This document shows positions 45,836 to 55,265 of a DNA stretch of 64,000 nucleotides, one piece after another (within the stretch, counting starts at the first letter, position 1; each line of letters opens with the position of its first letter). Source of the stretch: Limibacillus sp. (lineage in GTDB: Bacteria > Pseudomonadota > Alphaproteobacteria > Kiloniellales > CECT-8803); contig JARRJC010000005.1 in the NCBI GenBank assembly GCA_037379885.1, positions 1-64,000 of the forward strand, read 5' to 3'. The notes beneath the pieces were generated by a model. The model ran no database searches. It saw only the letters and a program-made list of their open reading frames with translations, and was not told the origin of the DNA. The translations under genes and the position numbers were made by a program.

Positions 45836-46825
45836 ATGTGTGCCAAGGCAGCCTCACTCGACACATCGCGCTATCCGCATCGTCATCTTCTCGGCATCGC
45901 CGGACTGACAGCGGAAGAGATCACGTTTCTTCTGGACCTCTCGGACTCCTACGTCGACATCAACCGGCGGGAGATGAAGAAGCTCGACCTGCTCGAAGGC
46001 CGCACGGTCATCAATCTCTTCTTCGAATCCTCGACGCGCACCCGGACCTCCTTCGAGCTGGCGGGCAAGCGGCTGGGCGCGGACGTCATCAACATGTCGG
46101 TTTCGACCTCCTCGATCAAAAAGGGCGAGACGCTGATCGACACCGCCATGACGCTGAACGCCATGCACCCGGACGTGCTGGTGGTGCGCCACTCGGACTC
46201 CGGCGCGGTCAGCCTGCTTTCGGAGAAGGTGAACTGCGCGGTCATCAACGCAGGCGACGGCAGCCACGAGCACCCGACCCAGGGGCTCCTGGACGCGCTC
46301 ACCATCCGGCGGCGGCTGGGCCGCATCTCCGGCCTGACGGTCGCGATCTGCGGCGACATCCTGCACAGCCGCGTGGCGCGCTCGAACATTCACCTCTTGA
46401 GCGCGCTGGGCGCGCGGGTTCGGCTCATCGCGCCGCCGACCCTGATGCCGAGCCAGGTGGAGCGCATGGGGGTCGAGGCCTTCACCAACATGCGCGAAGG
46501 GCTGGACGGGGTGGACATCGTGATGATGCTGCGGCTCCAGACCGAGCGCATGCAGGGGTCCTACGTCCCGTCGATCCGGGAATACTTCCGCTTCTTCGGG
46601 CTGGATCAGGAGAAGCTGGCGCTCGCCAAGCCGGACGCGCTGGTGATGCACCCGGGCCCCATGAACCGGGGCGTGGAGATCGATAGCGAACTGGCCGACG
46701 ACCTGGACCGCTCCCTGATCCGCGATCAGGTCGAGATGGGCGTGGCCGTGCGCATGGCCTGCCTCGACCTGCTGACCCGCAGCCTTCGGGGCGGCCACGA
46801 AGCGGCTGGGGAGGGGACGTCATGA
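45836..46825 (+). CDS. pyrB: aspartate carbamoyltransferase catalytic subunit PyrB
   Basis: A 329-residue protein with the carbamoyl-phosphate site [20 protein letters not shown], then [32 protein letters not shown] and the aspartate-binding loop [15 protein letters not shown]. It carries out the committed pyrimidine step. The stop overlaps the following dihydroorotase homologue by four bases (translational coupling), the arrangement seen in Pseudomonas where an inactive PyrC' holds the PyrB trimers together. No PyrI regulatory subunit gene is present. Confidence 0.96.
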   Translation: MCAKAASLDTSRYPHRHLLGIAGLTAEEITFLLDLSDSYVDINRREMKKLDLLEGRTVINLFFESSTRTRTSFELAGKRLGADVINMSVSTSSIKKGETLIDTAMTLNAMHPDVLVVRHSDSGAVSLLSEKVNCAVINAGDGSHEHPTQGLLDALTIRRRLGRISGLTVAICGDILHSRVARSNIHLLSALGARVRLIAPPTLMPSQVERMGVEAFTNMREGLDGVDIVMMLRLQTERMQGSYVPSIREYFRFFGLDQEKLALAKPDALVMHPGPMNRGVEIDSELADDLDRSLIRDQVEMGVAVRMACLDLLTRSLRGGHEAAGEGTS

Positions 46826-48138
46826 GCGCCGCCAACGGAGTGCGCCGCGCCTTCGTCAACGCCCGGCTGGTCGATCCCGCCAGCGGCCTGGACGCGCCGG
46901 GCGCGCTGTTGACCGAGGGGGGCGTGATCCTCGACCTCGGCCCGCAGCTTTTCCAGGACGGCCTGCCGGATGACGCCGAGATCATCGACTGCGGCGGCGC
47001 GGTGCTCGCGCCCGGCCTCGTCGACATGCGCGTGCAGGTGGGAGAGCCGGGCCAGGAGCATAAGGAGACGATTCACAGCGCGGGGCTCGCCGCCGCCGCC
47101 GGGGGCGTCACCTCCATGGTCGCGCTGCCCAACACCGAGCCGGTGGTGGACGACGTCTCGGGTCTGGAGTTCGTGGCGCGCCGGGCGCGCGAGGAAAAGC
47201 TCGCCAAGGTCTTCAGCTACGCCGCGCTGACGCGCCGCCTCGAGGGCAAGGAGATCACCGAGATCGGTCTGCTCGACGAGTACGGCGCGCTCGGCTTCAC
47301 CGACGGCGTAAAGGCGGTGGGCGACCCTGGCGTGATGCGCCGCGCGCTCGCCTACGCCGGGGCCTTCGACCAGTTGATCATCCAGCACCCGGCTGAACCC
47401 ACGCTGACCGGGTCCGGCGTGATGAACAGCGGCGAGCTGGCGACGCGCCTCGGCCTTTCGGGGCTGCATCCTCTCACCGAGGTGATGATGATCGAGCGGG
47501 ACCTCCGCCTCGTCGAGATGACCAAGGGGCGCTATCACGTGGCCCATGTCTCCTGCGCCGCCTCGCTGGAGGTGATCCGCGCGGCCAAGGCCAAGGGGCT
47601 CGCGGTAACCTGCGACACGGCCCCGCACTACTTCATGCTGAACGAGACCACGGTTGGCGACTACCGCACCTTCGCCAAGGTCTCCCCGCCCTTGCGCAGC
47701 GAGGAGGACCGCGCCGCCATCGTGGAGGGGCTGGCCGACGGCACCATCGACGCCATCGCGAGCGACCACTGCCCGCAGGATCAGGACTCCAAGCGTCTGC
47801 CCTTCGCGGCGGCCGAGTTCGGCATCGTCGGGCTGGAGACGCTGCTGCCGCTGTCCTTGAGCCTGGTGCATGGCGGCAAGCTGGAGCTGCCCCGCCTGCT
47901 CGCTCTGCTGACCCAGGGACCGGCGGACCTCTTGAAGCTGGGCGCCGGGCGTCTGGCGCGCGGCCTGCCCGCCGATCTGGTGCTGATCGACCTGGAGAGC
48001 CCCTGGCAGATCGACACCCTGGCCTTCCGCAGCAAATCCAAGAACTCGCCCTTCGACGGCTTCCCGGTTCAGGGCCGGGTCTTGCGCACCGTGGTCGACG
48101 GACGCACCATCTACCAAGCTGGCCCCAAAACCGGCTGA
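46822..48138 (+). CDS. pyrC': dihydroorotase homologue PyrC', metal-site HxH missing
   Basis: The 438-residue protein has the amidohydrolase layout of class I dihydroorotases ([44 protein letters not shown], and a terminal [11 protein letters not shown]). Where active enzymes have the zinc-binding HxH after strand 1, it has R70-x-Q72 ([11 protein letters not shown]), and the lysine that becomes carboxylated is not obvious. H239/H242 and D315/H316 remain. Loss of the first metal ligands argues that it does not hydrolyse dihydroorotate; in Pseudomonas the equivalent PyrC' is a structural partner of PyrB. A separate active PyrC would then exist elsewhere. Start overlaps pyrB; plsY follows after 43 bases. 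Confidence 0.85.
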   Translation: MSAANGVRRAFVNARLVDPASGLDAPGALLTEGGVILDLGPQLFQDGLPDDAEIIDCGGAVLAPGLVDMRVQVGEPGQEHKETIHSAGLAAAAGGVTSMVALPNTEPVVDDVSGLEFVARRAREEKLAKVFSYAALTRRLEGKEITEIGLLDEYGALGFTDGVKAVGDPGVMRRALAYAGAFDQLIIQHPAEPTLTGSGVMNSGELATRLGLSGLHPLTEVMMIERDLRLVEMTKGRYHVAHVSCAASLEVIRAAKAKGLAVTCDTAPHYFMLNETTVGDYRTFAKVSPPLRSEEDRAAIVEGLADGTIDAIASDHCPQDQDSKRLPFAAAEFGIVGLETLLPLSLSLVHGGKLELPRLLALLTQGPADLLKLGAGRLARGLPADLVLIDLESPWQIDTLAFRSKSKNSPFDGFPVQGRVLRTVVDGRTIYQAGPKTG

Positions 48139-48181
48139 GGCGGGGTGACCTCCTCGCGGCAGGCAAGGAGACCCGAAAGCC

Positions 48182-48802
48182 ATGCCCGATCCGATATCCT
48201 GGGAATATGCCTGGCCCTACCTGCTGGCCGCGCTTCTGGGCGGCTATCTTTTCGGATCGCTGCCCTTTGGCCTGATCCTGACGCGGCTGGCCGGCCTCGG
48301 CGACCTCCGCAAGATGGGCTCGGGCAACATCGGGGCCACCAACGTGCTGCGGACCGGGCGCAAGGATCTGGCCGCCCTGACGCTGCTTCTCGACGCAGGC
48401 AAGGGCGCCATCGCGGCGTTGATCGCCAAGCATTGGGGGCCCGACGCCATGCTTGTGGCGGGCGCCGCCGCCGTTCTCGGCCATAACTTTCCGGTCTGGC
48501 TGGGGTTCAGGGGCGGCAAGGGCGTCTCCACGACGCTGGGCACCCTGATCGCGGTCGCTTGGCCCGTGGGGCTCGCGGCCTGCGCCACCTGGCTGCTGGT
48601 GGCGGCGGTCTTCCGCATCTCCTCGCTGGCCGCCCTGCTCGCGCTGGCCGCCAGTCCGCTCTTCGCCTGGCTCTACTATGGCGATCTGCAACTGGTGCAG
48701 TTCACCGGCTTTCTGGCCCTGCTGGCTTGGATTCGCCACCACGCCAACATCCGCCGGATGCTGAAGGGCGAAGAGCCGAGGATCGGCAGAAAACGGGAAT
48801 AG
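48182..48802 (+). CDS. plsY: acyl-phosphate:glycerol-3-phosphate acyltransferase PlsY
   Basis: A 206-residue membrane protein with about five helices and the PlsY motifs GYLFGSLPFGLILTRLAG, KMGSGNIGATNVLRTG and a C-terminal FRGGKGVSTTLGTL followed by RHHANIRRMLKGEE. It transfers acyl groups from acyl phosphate to glycerol-3-phosphate, starting phospholipid synthesis. GSGNIGATN and GGKGV are the conserved loops. Between pyrC' and dprA, a common alphaproteobacterial order. Confidence 0.95.
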   Translation: MPDPISWEYAWPYLLAALLGGYLFGSLPFGLILTRLAGLGDLRKMGSGNIGATNVLRTGRKDLAALTLLLDAGKGAIAALIAKHWGPDAMLVAGAAAVLGHNFPVWLGFRGGKGVSTTLGTLIAVAWPVGLAACATWLLVAAVFRISSLAALLALAASPLFAWLYYGDLQLVQFTGFLALLAWIRHHANIRRMLKGEEPRIGRKRE

Positions 48803-48893
48803 TGCCCACCCGAAATCGCAAAACGATTAATTCGCGCGTTATCATGCTCTTAATGATTGACCGGACGCCGCTGACCCGTTGAAATTCGGCGCC

Positions 48894-50015
48894 ATGTCAG
48901 GGGCGCGCACTTTCACCGACCAGGAACGGCTCGACTGGCTGCGGCTCATCCGCAGCGAGAACGTCGGCCCGATCACCTTTCGGGACCTGCTCTCGGCCTA
49001 TGGCAGCGCCGGCGCCGCGCTCGATGCGTTACCCGAACTCTCGCGCCGGGGTGGCCGCAGCAAGCCGCTGCGCATCTTCCAGAAGTCGGCGGCGGAGAAG
49101 GAGTTCGCCGCGCTTGCGAAGCTGCATGGCCGCTTGCTTTGCCGGGGCGAGCGCGACTACCCGCGCGCCCTGGCTGCGATCGACGATGCGCCGCCGGTCC
49201 TGGCGGCCATCGGGCATGTGAGCCTGCTGGCCCGGCCCACGGTCGCCGTGGTGGGCGCGCGCAACGCCTCCCTGGCGGGCAAGCGTCTGGCGCGCGACTT
49301 CGCCGCGGCGCTGGCCGAGGCCGGGTTCCTCGTCGCCTCCGGCCTCGCGCGGGGCATCGACGCGGCGGTTCACCAAGGCGCGCTCGGCGGCGGCACGGTG
49401 GCTGTGCTCGCGGGGGGCATCGACCAGATCTACCCCGAGGAGAACCGGACCCTGCATGAGGAGATCGCCAACGCGGGACTGCTTCTGGCCGAACAGCCGC
49501 TCGGGACCCAGCCGCAGGCGCGTCACTTCCCGCGCCGCAACCGCATTGTTTCCGGTCTTTCGCTGGGCGTTCTGGTGGTGGAGGCGGCGCTGCGCTCCGG
49601 CTCGCTGATCACCGCGCGCTTCGCCGCCGAGCAGGGCAGGGAGGTCTTCGCCGTGCCCGGTTCGCCCGCCGACCCCAGGGCGCGCGGCGGCAACGACCTG
49701 ATCAAGAAGGGCGCGCTTCTGGTGGAGAGCGCGGAGGAGATAATCGCCGCCCTGGGCCCCATGACGGAGCCGCCGCTGGCCGAGCCGGAGAACCGTGATT
49801 TCTCTCCCGCACCCCTGGCCAATCCGAGCGAGGAACAGCTCCAGGAAGCCCGCTCGTCCCTGCTGTCTCTCCTGTCTCCCGCAGCCGTCGCGGTTGACGA
49901 ACTGGTCCGCGAGTGCCAATTCTCTGCGGCGGTCGTCAACACCGTGCTGTTGGAACTGGAGCTCGCCGGGCGCATAGAACGCCACCCTGGAAACAAGGTA
50001 TCGCTCCTGACCTGA
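48894..50015 (+). CDS. dprA: DNA-processing protein DprA (Smf)
   Basis: From the ATG at 48894 the product has 373 residues; a TTG at 48879 would add five. N-terminal SAM-like helices (LDWLRLIRSENVGPITFRDLL) precede the Rossmann DprA core with VAVVGARNASLAGKRLARDF, ASGLARGIDAAVHQGAL, GGTVAVLAGGIDQIYPEEN and FPRRNRIVSGLSLGVLVVEA. The C-terminal winged helix ends ELAGRIERHPGNKVSLL. DprA loads RecA on incoming single-stranded DNA in transformation. No other competence genes are in the window. Confidence 0.93.
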   Translation: MSGARTFTDQERLDWLRLIRSENVGPITFRDLLSAYGSAGAALDALPELSRRGGRSKPLRIFQKSAAEKEFAALAKLHGRLLCRGERDYPRALAAIDDAPPVLAAIGHVSLLARPTVAVVGARNASLAGKRLARDFAAALAEAGFLVASGLARGIDAAVHQGALGGGTVAVLAGGIDQIYPEENRTLHEEIANAGLLLAEQPLGTQPQARHFPRRNRIVSGLSLGVLVVEAALRSGSLITARFAAEQGREVFAVPGSPADPRARGGNDLIKKGALLVESAEEIIAALGPMTEPPLAEPENRDFSPAPLANPSEEQLQEARSSLLSLLSPAAVAVDELVRECQFSAAVVNTVLLELELAGRIERHPGNKVSLLT

Positions 50016-50035
50016 CGTGTTGACGTGTGACCAGG

Positions 50036-50063
50036 TTCACTGCGGGTTCGGGCGCGCTACTGT
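50036..50063 (+). promoter_or_regulatory. weak candidate promoter of topA
   Basis: TTCACT (50036-50041), 16 bases, TACTGT (50058-50063), about 55 bases before the topA ATG, in the 109-base gap after dprA. Confidence 0.3.
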
Positions 50064-50124
50064 CCCTTCTATCCGCCCGCCGGAAGACTTGAGTCCAAAA
50101 GACCAAAGCGACGTCAGGGAGTTC

Positions 50125-52704
50125 ATGAGTCAAGCGCGCCAGATCGTCATCGTCGAGTCGCCCGCCAAGGCGAAAACCATCAACAAGTACCTGGGCAAGG
50201 ACTTTGAGGTGGTCGCCAGCTATGGCCATGTCCGCGACCTGCCGCCCAAGGACGGATCGGTGGACCCGGACAACGACTTCGCCATGATCTGGGACGTCGA
50301 TGGCCGCGGCGACAAGCGGCTTAAGGAGATCGCCCAGTTGGTGCGCGGGGCCGATAAGCTCTATCTCGCCACTGACCCCGACAGGGAGGGCGAGGCCATT
50401 TCCTGGCACATTGCCCAGGAGTTGAACCGCCGCCGCGCCCTGAAGGACGTTGACGTCCAGCGGGTCGTCTTCCACGAGATCACCAAGAAGGCGGTGCAGG
50501 AGGCCTTCGAGCATCCCCGCGAGCTGAACCAGGAACTGATCGACGCCTATCTCGCCCGGCGCGCGCTCGACTACCTCGTGGGGTTCACGCTCTCTCCGAT
50601 CCTTTGGCGCAAGCTGCCCGGCAGCAAGTCCGCAGGCCGCGTGCAGTCCGTCGCGCTGCGTCTGATCTGCGAGCGGGAGGCCGAGATCGAGGTCTTCAAG
50701 CCGCAGGAATACTGGTCCATCGAGGCCGAACTCTCCAGCGGCGAGGGCGAGGCCTTCCAGGCCCGGCTCAGCCAGCTCGGCGGCGAGAAGATCGACCGCC
50801 TGGACATCAAGACCAAGGAGGCCGCGGACCGCGCGCTGAAGATCCTGAAGGAGTCTTCCTCGATCCGCGTGTCGAGCCTCGACGAGAAGCTGGTGCGGCG
50901 CAATCCGCAGCCGCCCTTCACCACCTCGACCCTGCAGCAGGAAGCCTCGCGCAAACTGGGTTTCGGCGCCTCCAAGACCATGCGCACGGCGCAGAAGCTG
51001 TACGAGGGCGTGGAGTTGGGCGGCGAGACGGTCGGTCTCATCACCTACATGCGTACCGACGGCGTCCAGCTTTCCCAGGAGGCCATCGACGGCGCGCGGC
51101 GCCTGCTGGAGAGCGAGTACGGCAGCGCCTACCTGCCCAAGTCGCCGCGCATCTACAAGAGCAAGCAGAAGAACGCGCAGGAAGCCCACGAGGCCGTGCG
51201 CCCCACCGACCTGGCGCGCCGGCCCAACGCCATGCGCGCCTATCTGGACGCCGACGAGATGAAGCTCTACGAGCTGATCTGGAAGCGCACCCTGGCCAGC
51301 CAGATGGAATCGGCCCGCATGAACCAGACCTCCGTCGATCTGTCGGTCGACGGGGGTGCGGCCACACTGCGCGCCAGCGGTTCGGTGGTGCTCTTCGACG
51401 GCTTCCTGAAGCTCTATGAGGAAGGGCGGGACGATTCCGGCGACGAGGAGTCCTCGCGCCGTCTGCCGCGTCTGCACGAGGGCGAGAACTGCGGCCTGAA
51501 GGACGCCAAGGCCGAACAGCACTTCACCCAGCCGCCGCCGCGCTATTCCGAGGCCAGCCTCATCAAGCGTCTGGAAGAACTGGGGATCGGCCGCCCCTCG
51601 ACCTACACCTCCATCCTGCAGGTGCTTCAGGACCGTGACTACGTGCGTCTGGACAAGCGCCGCTTCTTTCCCGAGGACCGGGGACGGCTGGTGACGGCCT
51701 TCCTTTCTTCCTTCTTCGAGCGCTACGTGGAGTACGACTTCACCGCCCAGCTCGAAGAGCAGCTCGACGACATCTCCGGCGGGCGCATCGACTGGAAAGC
51801 GGTGCTGCGCCAGTTCTGGGACGCTTTTTCGGCCGCCATCGCCGACACCAAGGACCTCAAGATTTCCGACGTGATCGACGCGCTGGACGAGGACCTAGGC
51901 CCGCACTTCTTCCCCCAGGACCCGGAGAACCCGGAGAAGGACCCGCGCCTTTGCCCCTCCTGCGGGGCCGGGCGGCTCGGTCTGCGGCTCGGCAAGACCG
52001 GGGGCTTCATCGGCTGTTCCAACTATCCGGAGTGCCGCTACACCCGCCCGCTGGGCGTGCCCGGCAATGGCGACGGCGACGCCGGTCAGGCGGGTGAGCT
52101 TCCGCGCACCCTCGGCCAGGACCCGGAGACGGGCAAGGACGTGAGCCTGCGCAAGGGCCCCTACGGCATCTACGTCCAGTTGGGCGAGCCGGAGGGCAAG
52201 GAGAAGCCAAAGCGCGCATCGCTGCCAAAGGGCATGGACCCGGGCGACGTCGATCTGGAGCGCGCGCTGAAGCTCTTGTCGCTGCCGCGAGAGATCGGGC
52301 CCCATCCGGACAGTGGCGAGCCGGTCGAAGCAGGGATCGGGCGCTATGGCCCCTACATCCGCTACCAGGGCCGCTATGTGAACATTCCCGCGGACGAAGA
52401 CGTGCTGACCATCGGCCTCAACCGCGCGGTGACGCTGCTGGCCGAAGCGCCGAAGAAGGGCGGGGCGGAACCCCTGCGCCGCCTGGGCGAGCATCCGGAC
52501 GGCGGCGAGATCACCTTGAACAAGGGCCGCTATGGCCCCTATGTGAAGCACAAGCGGACCTTCGCCAGCCTGCCCAAGGGCGCGGAGGTCGATGACGTAA
52601 CTCTTGAGCAGGCGCTCGAGCTGATCGCCCAGAAAAAGGGCGGCAAGAAGGCCGGGGCCAAGAAGGCCGGGGCCAAGAAGGGCGAAAAAGCCGGCAAGGG
52701 CTGA
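50125..52704 (+). CDS. topA: DNA topoisomerase I TopA
   Basis: The ATG at 50125, preceded by AGGGAG, gives 859 residues. The TOPRIM domain contains IVIVESPAKAKTINKYLG and TDPDREGEAISWHIA; the catalytic tyrosine is Y308 in GLITYMRTDG. A single C4 zinc ribbon follows (CPSCGAGRLGLRLGKTGGF ending CSNYPECRY, about 610-640), then three C-terminal repeats of the KG.YG.Y type, and a lysine/alanine tail. It relaxes negative supercoils. The number of zinc ribbons (one) and the presence of the toprim-C repeats match alphaproteobacterial TopA. Confidence 0.97.
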   Translation: MSQARQIVIVESPAKAKTINKYLGKDFEVVASYGHVRDLPPKDGSVDPDNDFAMIWDVDGRGDKRLKEIAQLVRGADKLYLATDPDREGEAISWHIAQELNRRRALKDVDVQRVVFHEITKKAVQEAFEHPRELNQELIDAYLARRALDYLVGFTLSPILWRKLPGSKSAGRVQSVALRLICEREAEIEVFKPQEYWSIEAELSSGEGEAFQARLSQLGGEKIDRLDIKTKEAADRALKILKESSSIRVSSLDEKLVRRNPQPPFTTSTLQQEASRKLGFGASKTMRTAQKLYEGVELGGETVGLITYMRTDGVQLSQEAIDGARRLLESEYGSAYLPKSPRIYKSKQKNAQEAHEAVRPTDLARRPNAMRAYLDADEMKLYELIWKRTLASQMESARMNQTSVDLSVDGGAATLRASGSVVLFDGFLKLYEEGRDDSGDEESSRRLPRLHEGENCGLKDAKAEQHFTQPPPRYSEASLIKRLEELGIGRPSTYTSILQVLQDRDYVRLDKRRFFPEDRGRLVTAFLSSFFERYVEYDFTAQLEEQLDDISGGRIDWKAVLRQFWDAFSAAIADTKDLKISDVIDALDEDLGPHFFPQDPENPEKDPRLCPSCGAGRLGLRLGKTGGFIGCSNYPECRYTRPLGVPGNGDGDAGQAGELPRTLGQDPETGKDVSLRKGPYGIYVQLGEPEGKEKPKRASLPKGMDPGDVDLERALKLLSLPREIGPHPDSGEPVEAGIGRYGPYIRYQGRYVNIPADEDVLTIGLNRAVTLLAEAPKKGGAEPLRRLGEHPDGGEITLNKGRYGPYVKHKRTFASLPKGAEVDDVTLEQALELIAQKKGGKKAGAKKAGAKKGEKAGKG
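52645..52674 (+). repeat. 15-base tandem repeat in the topA tail
   Basis: AAGAAGGCCGGGGCC stands twice in tandem (52645-52659, 52660-52674), followed by a partial third copy, encoding KKAGA repeats of the basic C-terminal tail. Likely to vary in copy number between strains. Confidence 0.8.
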
Positions 52705-52742
52705 TCCCCGACCTTCTCGTTTTTTGGAAAGCCGAAAGTATC

Positions 52743-55124
52743 GTGGCAAAGAAGCCTCAAGGCGGCGCCCGCTTCCCCTCGAAGGAAGAGGTGCGCCGCT
52801 TCATCGTTGAAAGCCCCACGCCCGTGGGCAAGCGCGAGGTCGCGCGCGCCTTCAAGATCAAGGGCGAGGACCGCCAGCAGCTGAAAGCGCTGATCCGCGA
52901 GCTGCGCGAGGAAGGCGCGCTCGCCCGGGACGGCGGCAAGCGTCTGACCGCCGCCGATGGGCTGCCCGAGATCACCGTGATCGTGGCGACCGGCACCGAT
53001 CCAGACGGCGAGCAGCTCGCAGCACCCCACCGTTGGCAGGGCGAGGGCGCGGCGCCGAAGATCTTCGTCGTGCCCGACAAGCGCCGCCCGGCCTCCCTGG
53101 ACCGGGGCGAGCGGGCGCTGGCGCGTCTCACGCGGTTGGAGGAGGGCGTCTACGAAGCCCGCATCATCCGGGTCATCGGCAAGGAACGGATTGAACAGAT
53201 CCTCGGCATCTACGACCCGAGCATGGAGGGCGGGCGCCTGCACCCGACCGACCGCCGGGCCAAGGGGGACTATATCCTGCGCCCCGACGACGCGGGCGGC
53301 GCGCAGAAGGGCGAGCTGGTGCTCTGCCAGATCAAGAAGCGCGGCAAGCCCATGGGCGCCCAGGAGGTTCGCGTCATCGAGCGGATCGGCGACGCCACCG
53401 GCCCCAACGCCGTCAGCATGATCGCCATCCACGAACACGAGATACCGGTCGATTTCCCAGAAGCCGCCGTGCAGGAGGCCGAAGCCGCCGAGGCGGTGTC
53501 GCCCGAGGGCCGGACCGACCTCCGCAAGGTGCCGCTGGTCACCATCGACGGCGCGGACGCGCGCGACTTCGACGACGCAGTCTGGGCGGAGGCCGACGAC
53601 AACCCGAAGAACCCGGGCGGCTGGCATCTGCTGATCGCCATCGCCGATGTGGCGCACTACGTGAAAAGCGGCGGCGTCCTGGACAAAACGGCGGAGGAGC
53701 GCGGCAACTCGGTCTACTTCCCCGACCGCGTGGTGCCCATGCTGCCGGAGGCGCTTTCCAACGGCTGGTGTTCCCTGCGCCCGAAGGAGGAGCGCGGCTG
53801 CCTGGTCTGCGAAATCTGGATCGACGCCGAAGGAACGCCAGTGAAGCACCGCTTCCTGCGCGCCATCATGCGCTCGGCCGCGCGCCTGACCTACGAGCAG
53901 GTTCAAGAGGCCATGGACGGGCGTCCCGACGAGACGACCGGGCCGCTCTTGGAGCCGATCCTGAAGCCGCTCTACGGGGCGTTCGGCGCGCTTTTGAAGG
54001 CGCGGCAGGCGCGTGGCACGCTCGACCTCGACATCCCGGAACGCAAGGTGATCCTCGACGATGCGGGGCGCGTGAAGGCCATCGCCCGTCGCGAGCGGCT
54101 GGACAGTCACCGCCTGATCGAGGAGTTCATGATCACCGCCAACGTGGCCGCTGCCGTCACCTTGGAGGAGCGCAAGCAACCCTGCATGTACCGGGTGCAT
54201 GAAAGCCCGGACCCCGCGAAGGTCGAAGCGCTGCGCCAGTTCCTGGACTCCATCGACCTGCACCTCGCCAAGGGGCAGGTGATCCGCCCCAAGACCTTCG
54301 AGCGCGTGCTGCAACAGGCCGGGCAGACGCCCTACGACCAGATGGTCAACGACTTAGTTCTGCGCTGTCAGAGCCAGGCCTATTACAGCGGTCAGAACCT
54401 GGGGCACTTCGGGCTCGCACTGCCACGCTACGCCCACTTCACCTCGCCGATCCGCCGCTATTCGGACCTGCTGGTGCATCGCGCGCTGATCCGTGGGCTG
54501 AAGCTGGGTGACGACGGCCTCGGCGCCGATCAGGAACAGCGCTTCGAAGCGATCGGTGAACATATCTCCGGCACTGAGCGCCGCGCCGCCGCCGCCGAGC
54601 GTCAGTCCGTCGACCGCTTCACGGCTGCCTTCCTGGCGGAGCGGGTGGGCGACATCTTCCCGGGCCGCATCAACGGCGTTACCCGCTTCGGGCTCTTCAT
54701 CACCTTGAGCGAGAGCGGGGCCGACGGTCTCGTTCCCATCTCAAGCCTGCCAAGCGATTTCTACGACCATGTGGAAGAGCAGCACGCGCTGATCGGCCGC
54801 AGGTGGGGACGGCGCTTCCGCCTGGGCGAGGACGTTGCGGTTCGCCTGCTGGAAGTGAACCCGGTTTCCGGCGGCATCGTCATGGAGCTGCTGGAGGGCG
54901 AAGCCAGGGAGCCCGAACCGCAGGCGCCGGGGGAGGCCCGCGAACCGCTGGGCGGCCCGCGCCGCGCCAAACCCTCGGCAGGAGGTGGTCCCGGTGGGGG
55001 GCGTCCCGGTGGGGGCCGACCGGGTGGTGGCCGTCCCGCAGGGCGCGGGAAAGGCCGGGGCCGGACGAAGGTCAAGGGCAAGGTCGGGCATGGCAAGAAG
55101 CCAACTGGCAAAAAAGGCCGCTAA
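52743..55124 (+). CDS. rnr: ribonuclease R (RNB family 3'-5' exoribonuclease)
   Basis: The product starts at a GTG (52743) after AAAGCCGAAAG, and has 793 residues. An N-terminal winged helix (FPSKEEVRRFIVESPTPVGKREVARAF) and cold-shock domains precede the RNB catalytic domain with the metal-binding TIDGADARDFDDAVWAEAD (about 260-278) and YAHFTSPIRRYSDLLVHRAL. The S1 domain (about 625-705) has FPGRINGVTRFGLFITLSE. The tail is Gly/Arg/Lys-rich with GGGRP repeats. RNase R degrades structured RNA. 38 bases after topA. Confidence 0.96.
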   Translation: MAKKPQGGARFPSKEEVRRFIVESPTPVGKREVARAFKIKGEDRQQLKALIRELREEGALARDGGKRLTAADGLPEITVIVATGTDPDGEQLAAPHRWQGEGAAPKIFVVPDKRRPASLDRGERALARLTRLEEGVYEARIIRVIGKERIEQILGIYDPSMEGGRLHPTDRRAKGDYILRPDDAGGAQKGELVLCQIKKRGKPMGAQEVRVIERIGDATGPNAVSMIAIHEHEIPVDFPEAAVQEAEAAEAVSPEGRTDLRKVPLVTIDGADARDFDDAVWAEADDNPKNPGGWHLLIAIADVAHYVKSGGVLDKTAEERGNSVYFPDRVVPMLPEALSNGWCSLRPKEERGCLVCEIWIDAEGTPVKHRFLRAIMRSAARLTYEQVQEAMDGRPDETTGPLLEPILKPLYGAFGALLKARQARGTLDLDIPERKVILDDAGRVKAIARRERLDSHRLIEEFMITANVAAAVTLEERKQPCMYRVHESPDPAKVEALRQFLDSIDLHLAKGQVIRPKTFERVLQQAGQTPYDQMVNDLVLRCQSQAYYSGQNLGHFGLALPRYAHFTSPIRRYSDLLVHRALIRGLKLGDDGLGADQEQRFEAIGEHISGTERRAAAAERQSVDRFTAAFLAERVGDIFPGRINGVTRFGLFITLSESGADGLVPISSLPSDFYDHVEEQHALIGRRWGRRFRLGEDVAVRLLEVNPVSGGIVMELLEGEAREPEPQAPGEAREPLGGPRRAKPSAGGGPGGGRPGGGRPGGGRPAGRGKGRGRTKVKGKVGHGKKPTGKKGR
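54993..55037 (+). repeat. three 15-base units encoding GGGRP in the rnr tail
   Basis: Three imperfect tandem copies encode GGGRP-GGGRP-GGGRP in the disordered C-terminal tail of RNase R. Unlike the topA tail repeat, synonymous changes separate the copies. Confidence 0.7.
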
Positions 55125-55265
55125 TTCACGAGGAAATCACATTTTTTCTCTGGCACGCCCGCCCAAAGCCGCATTAGAGTTTCACCTTGTGTAAAGCATT
55201 TCCCGTCTACTCCTGTTTGGGGCCTGAACGGGCGACGTGAGTATGAAAGCGGCAAAGGGGTATCG

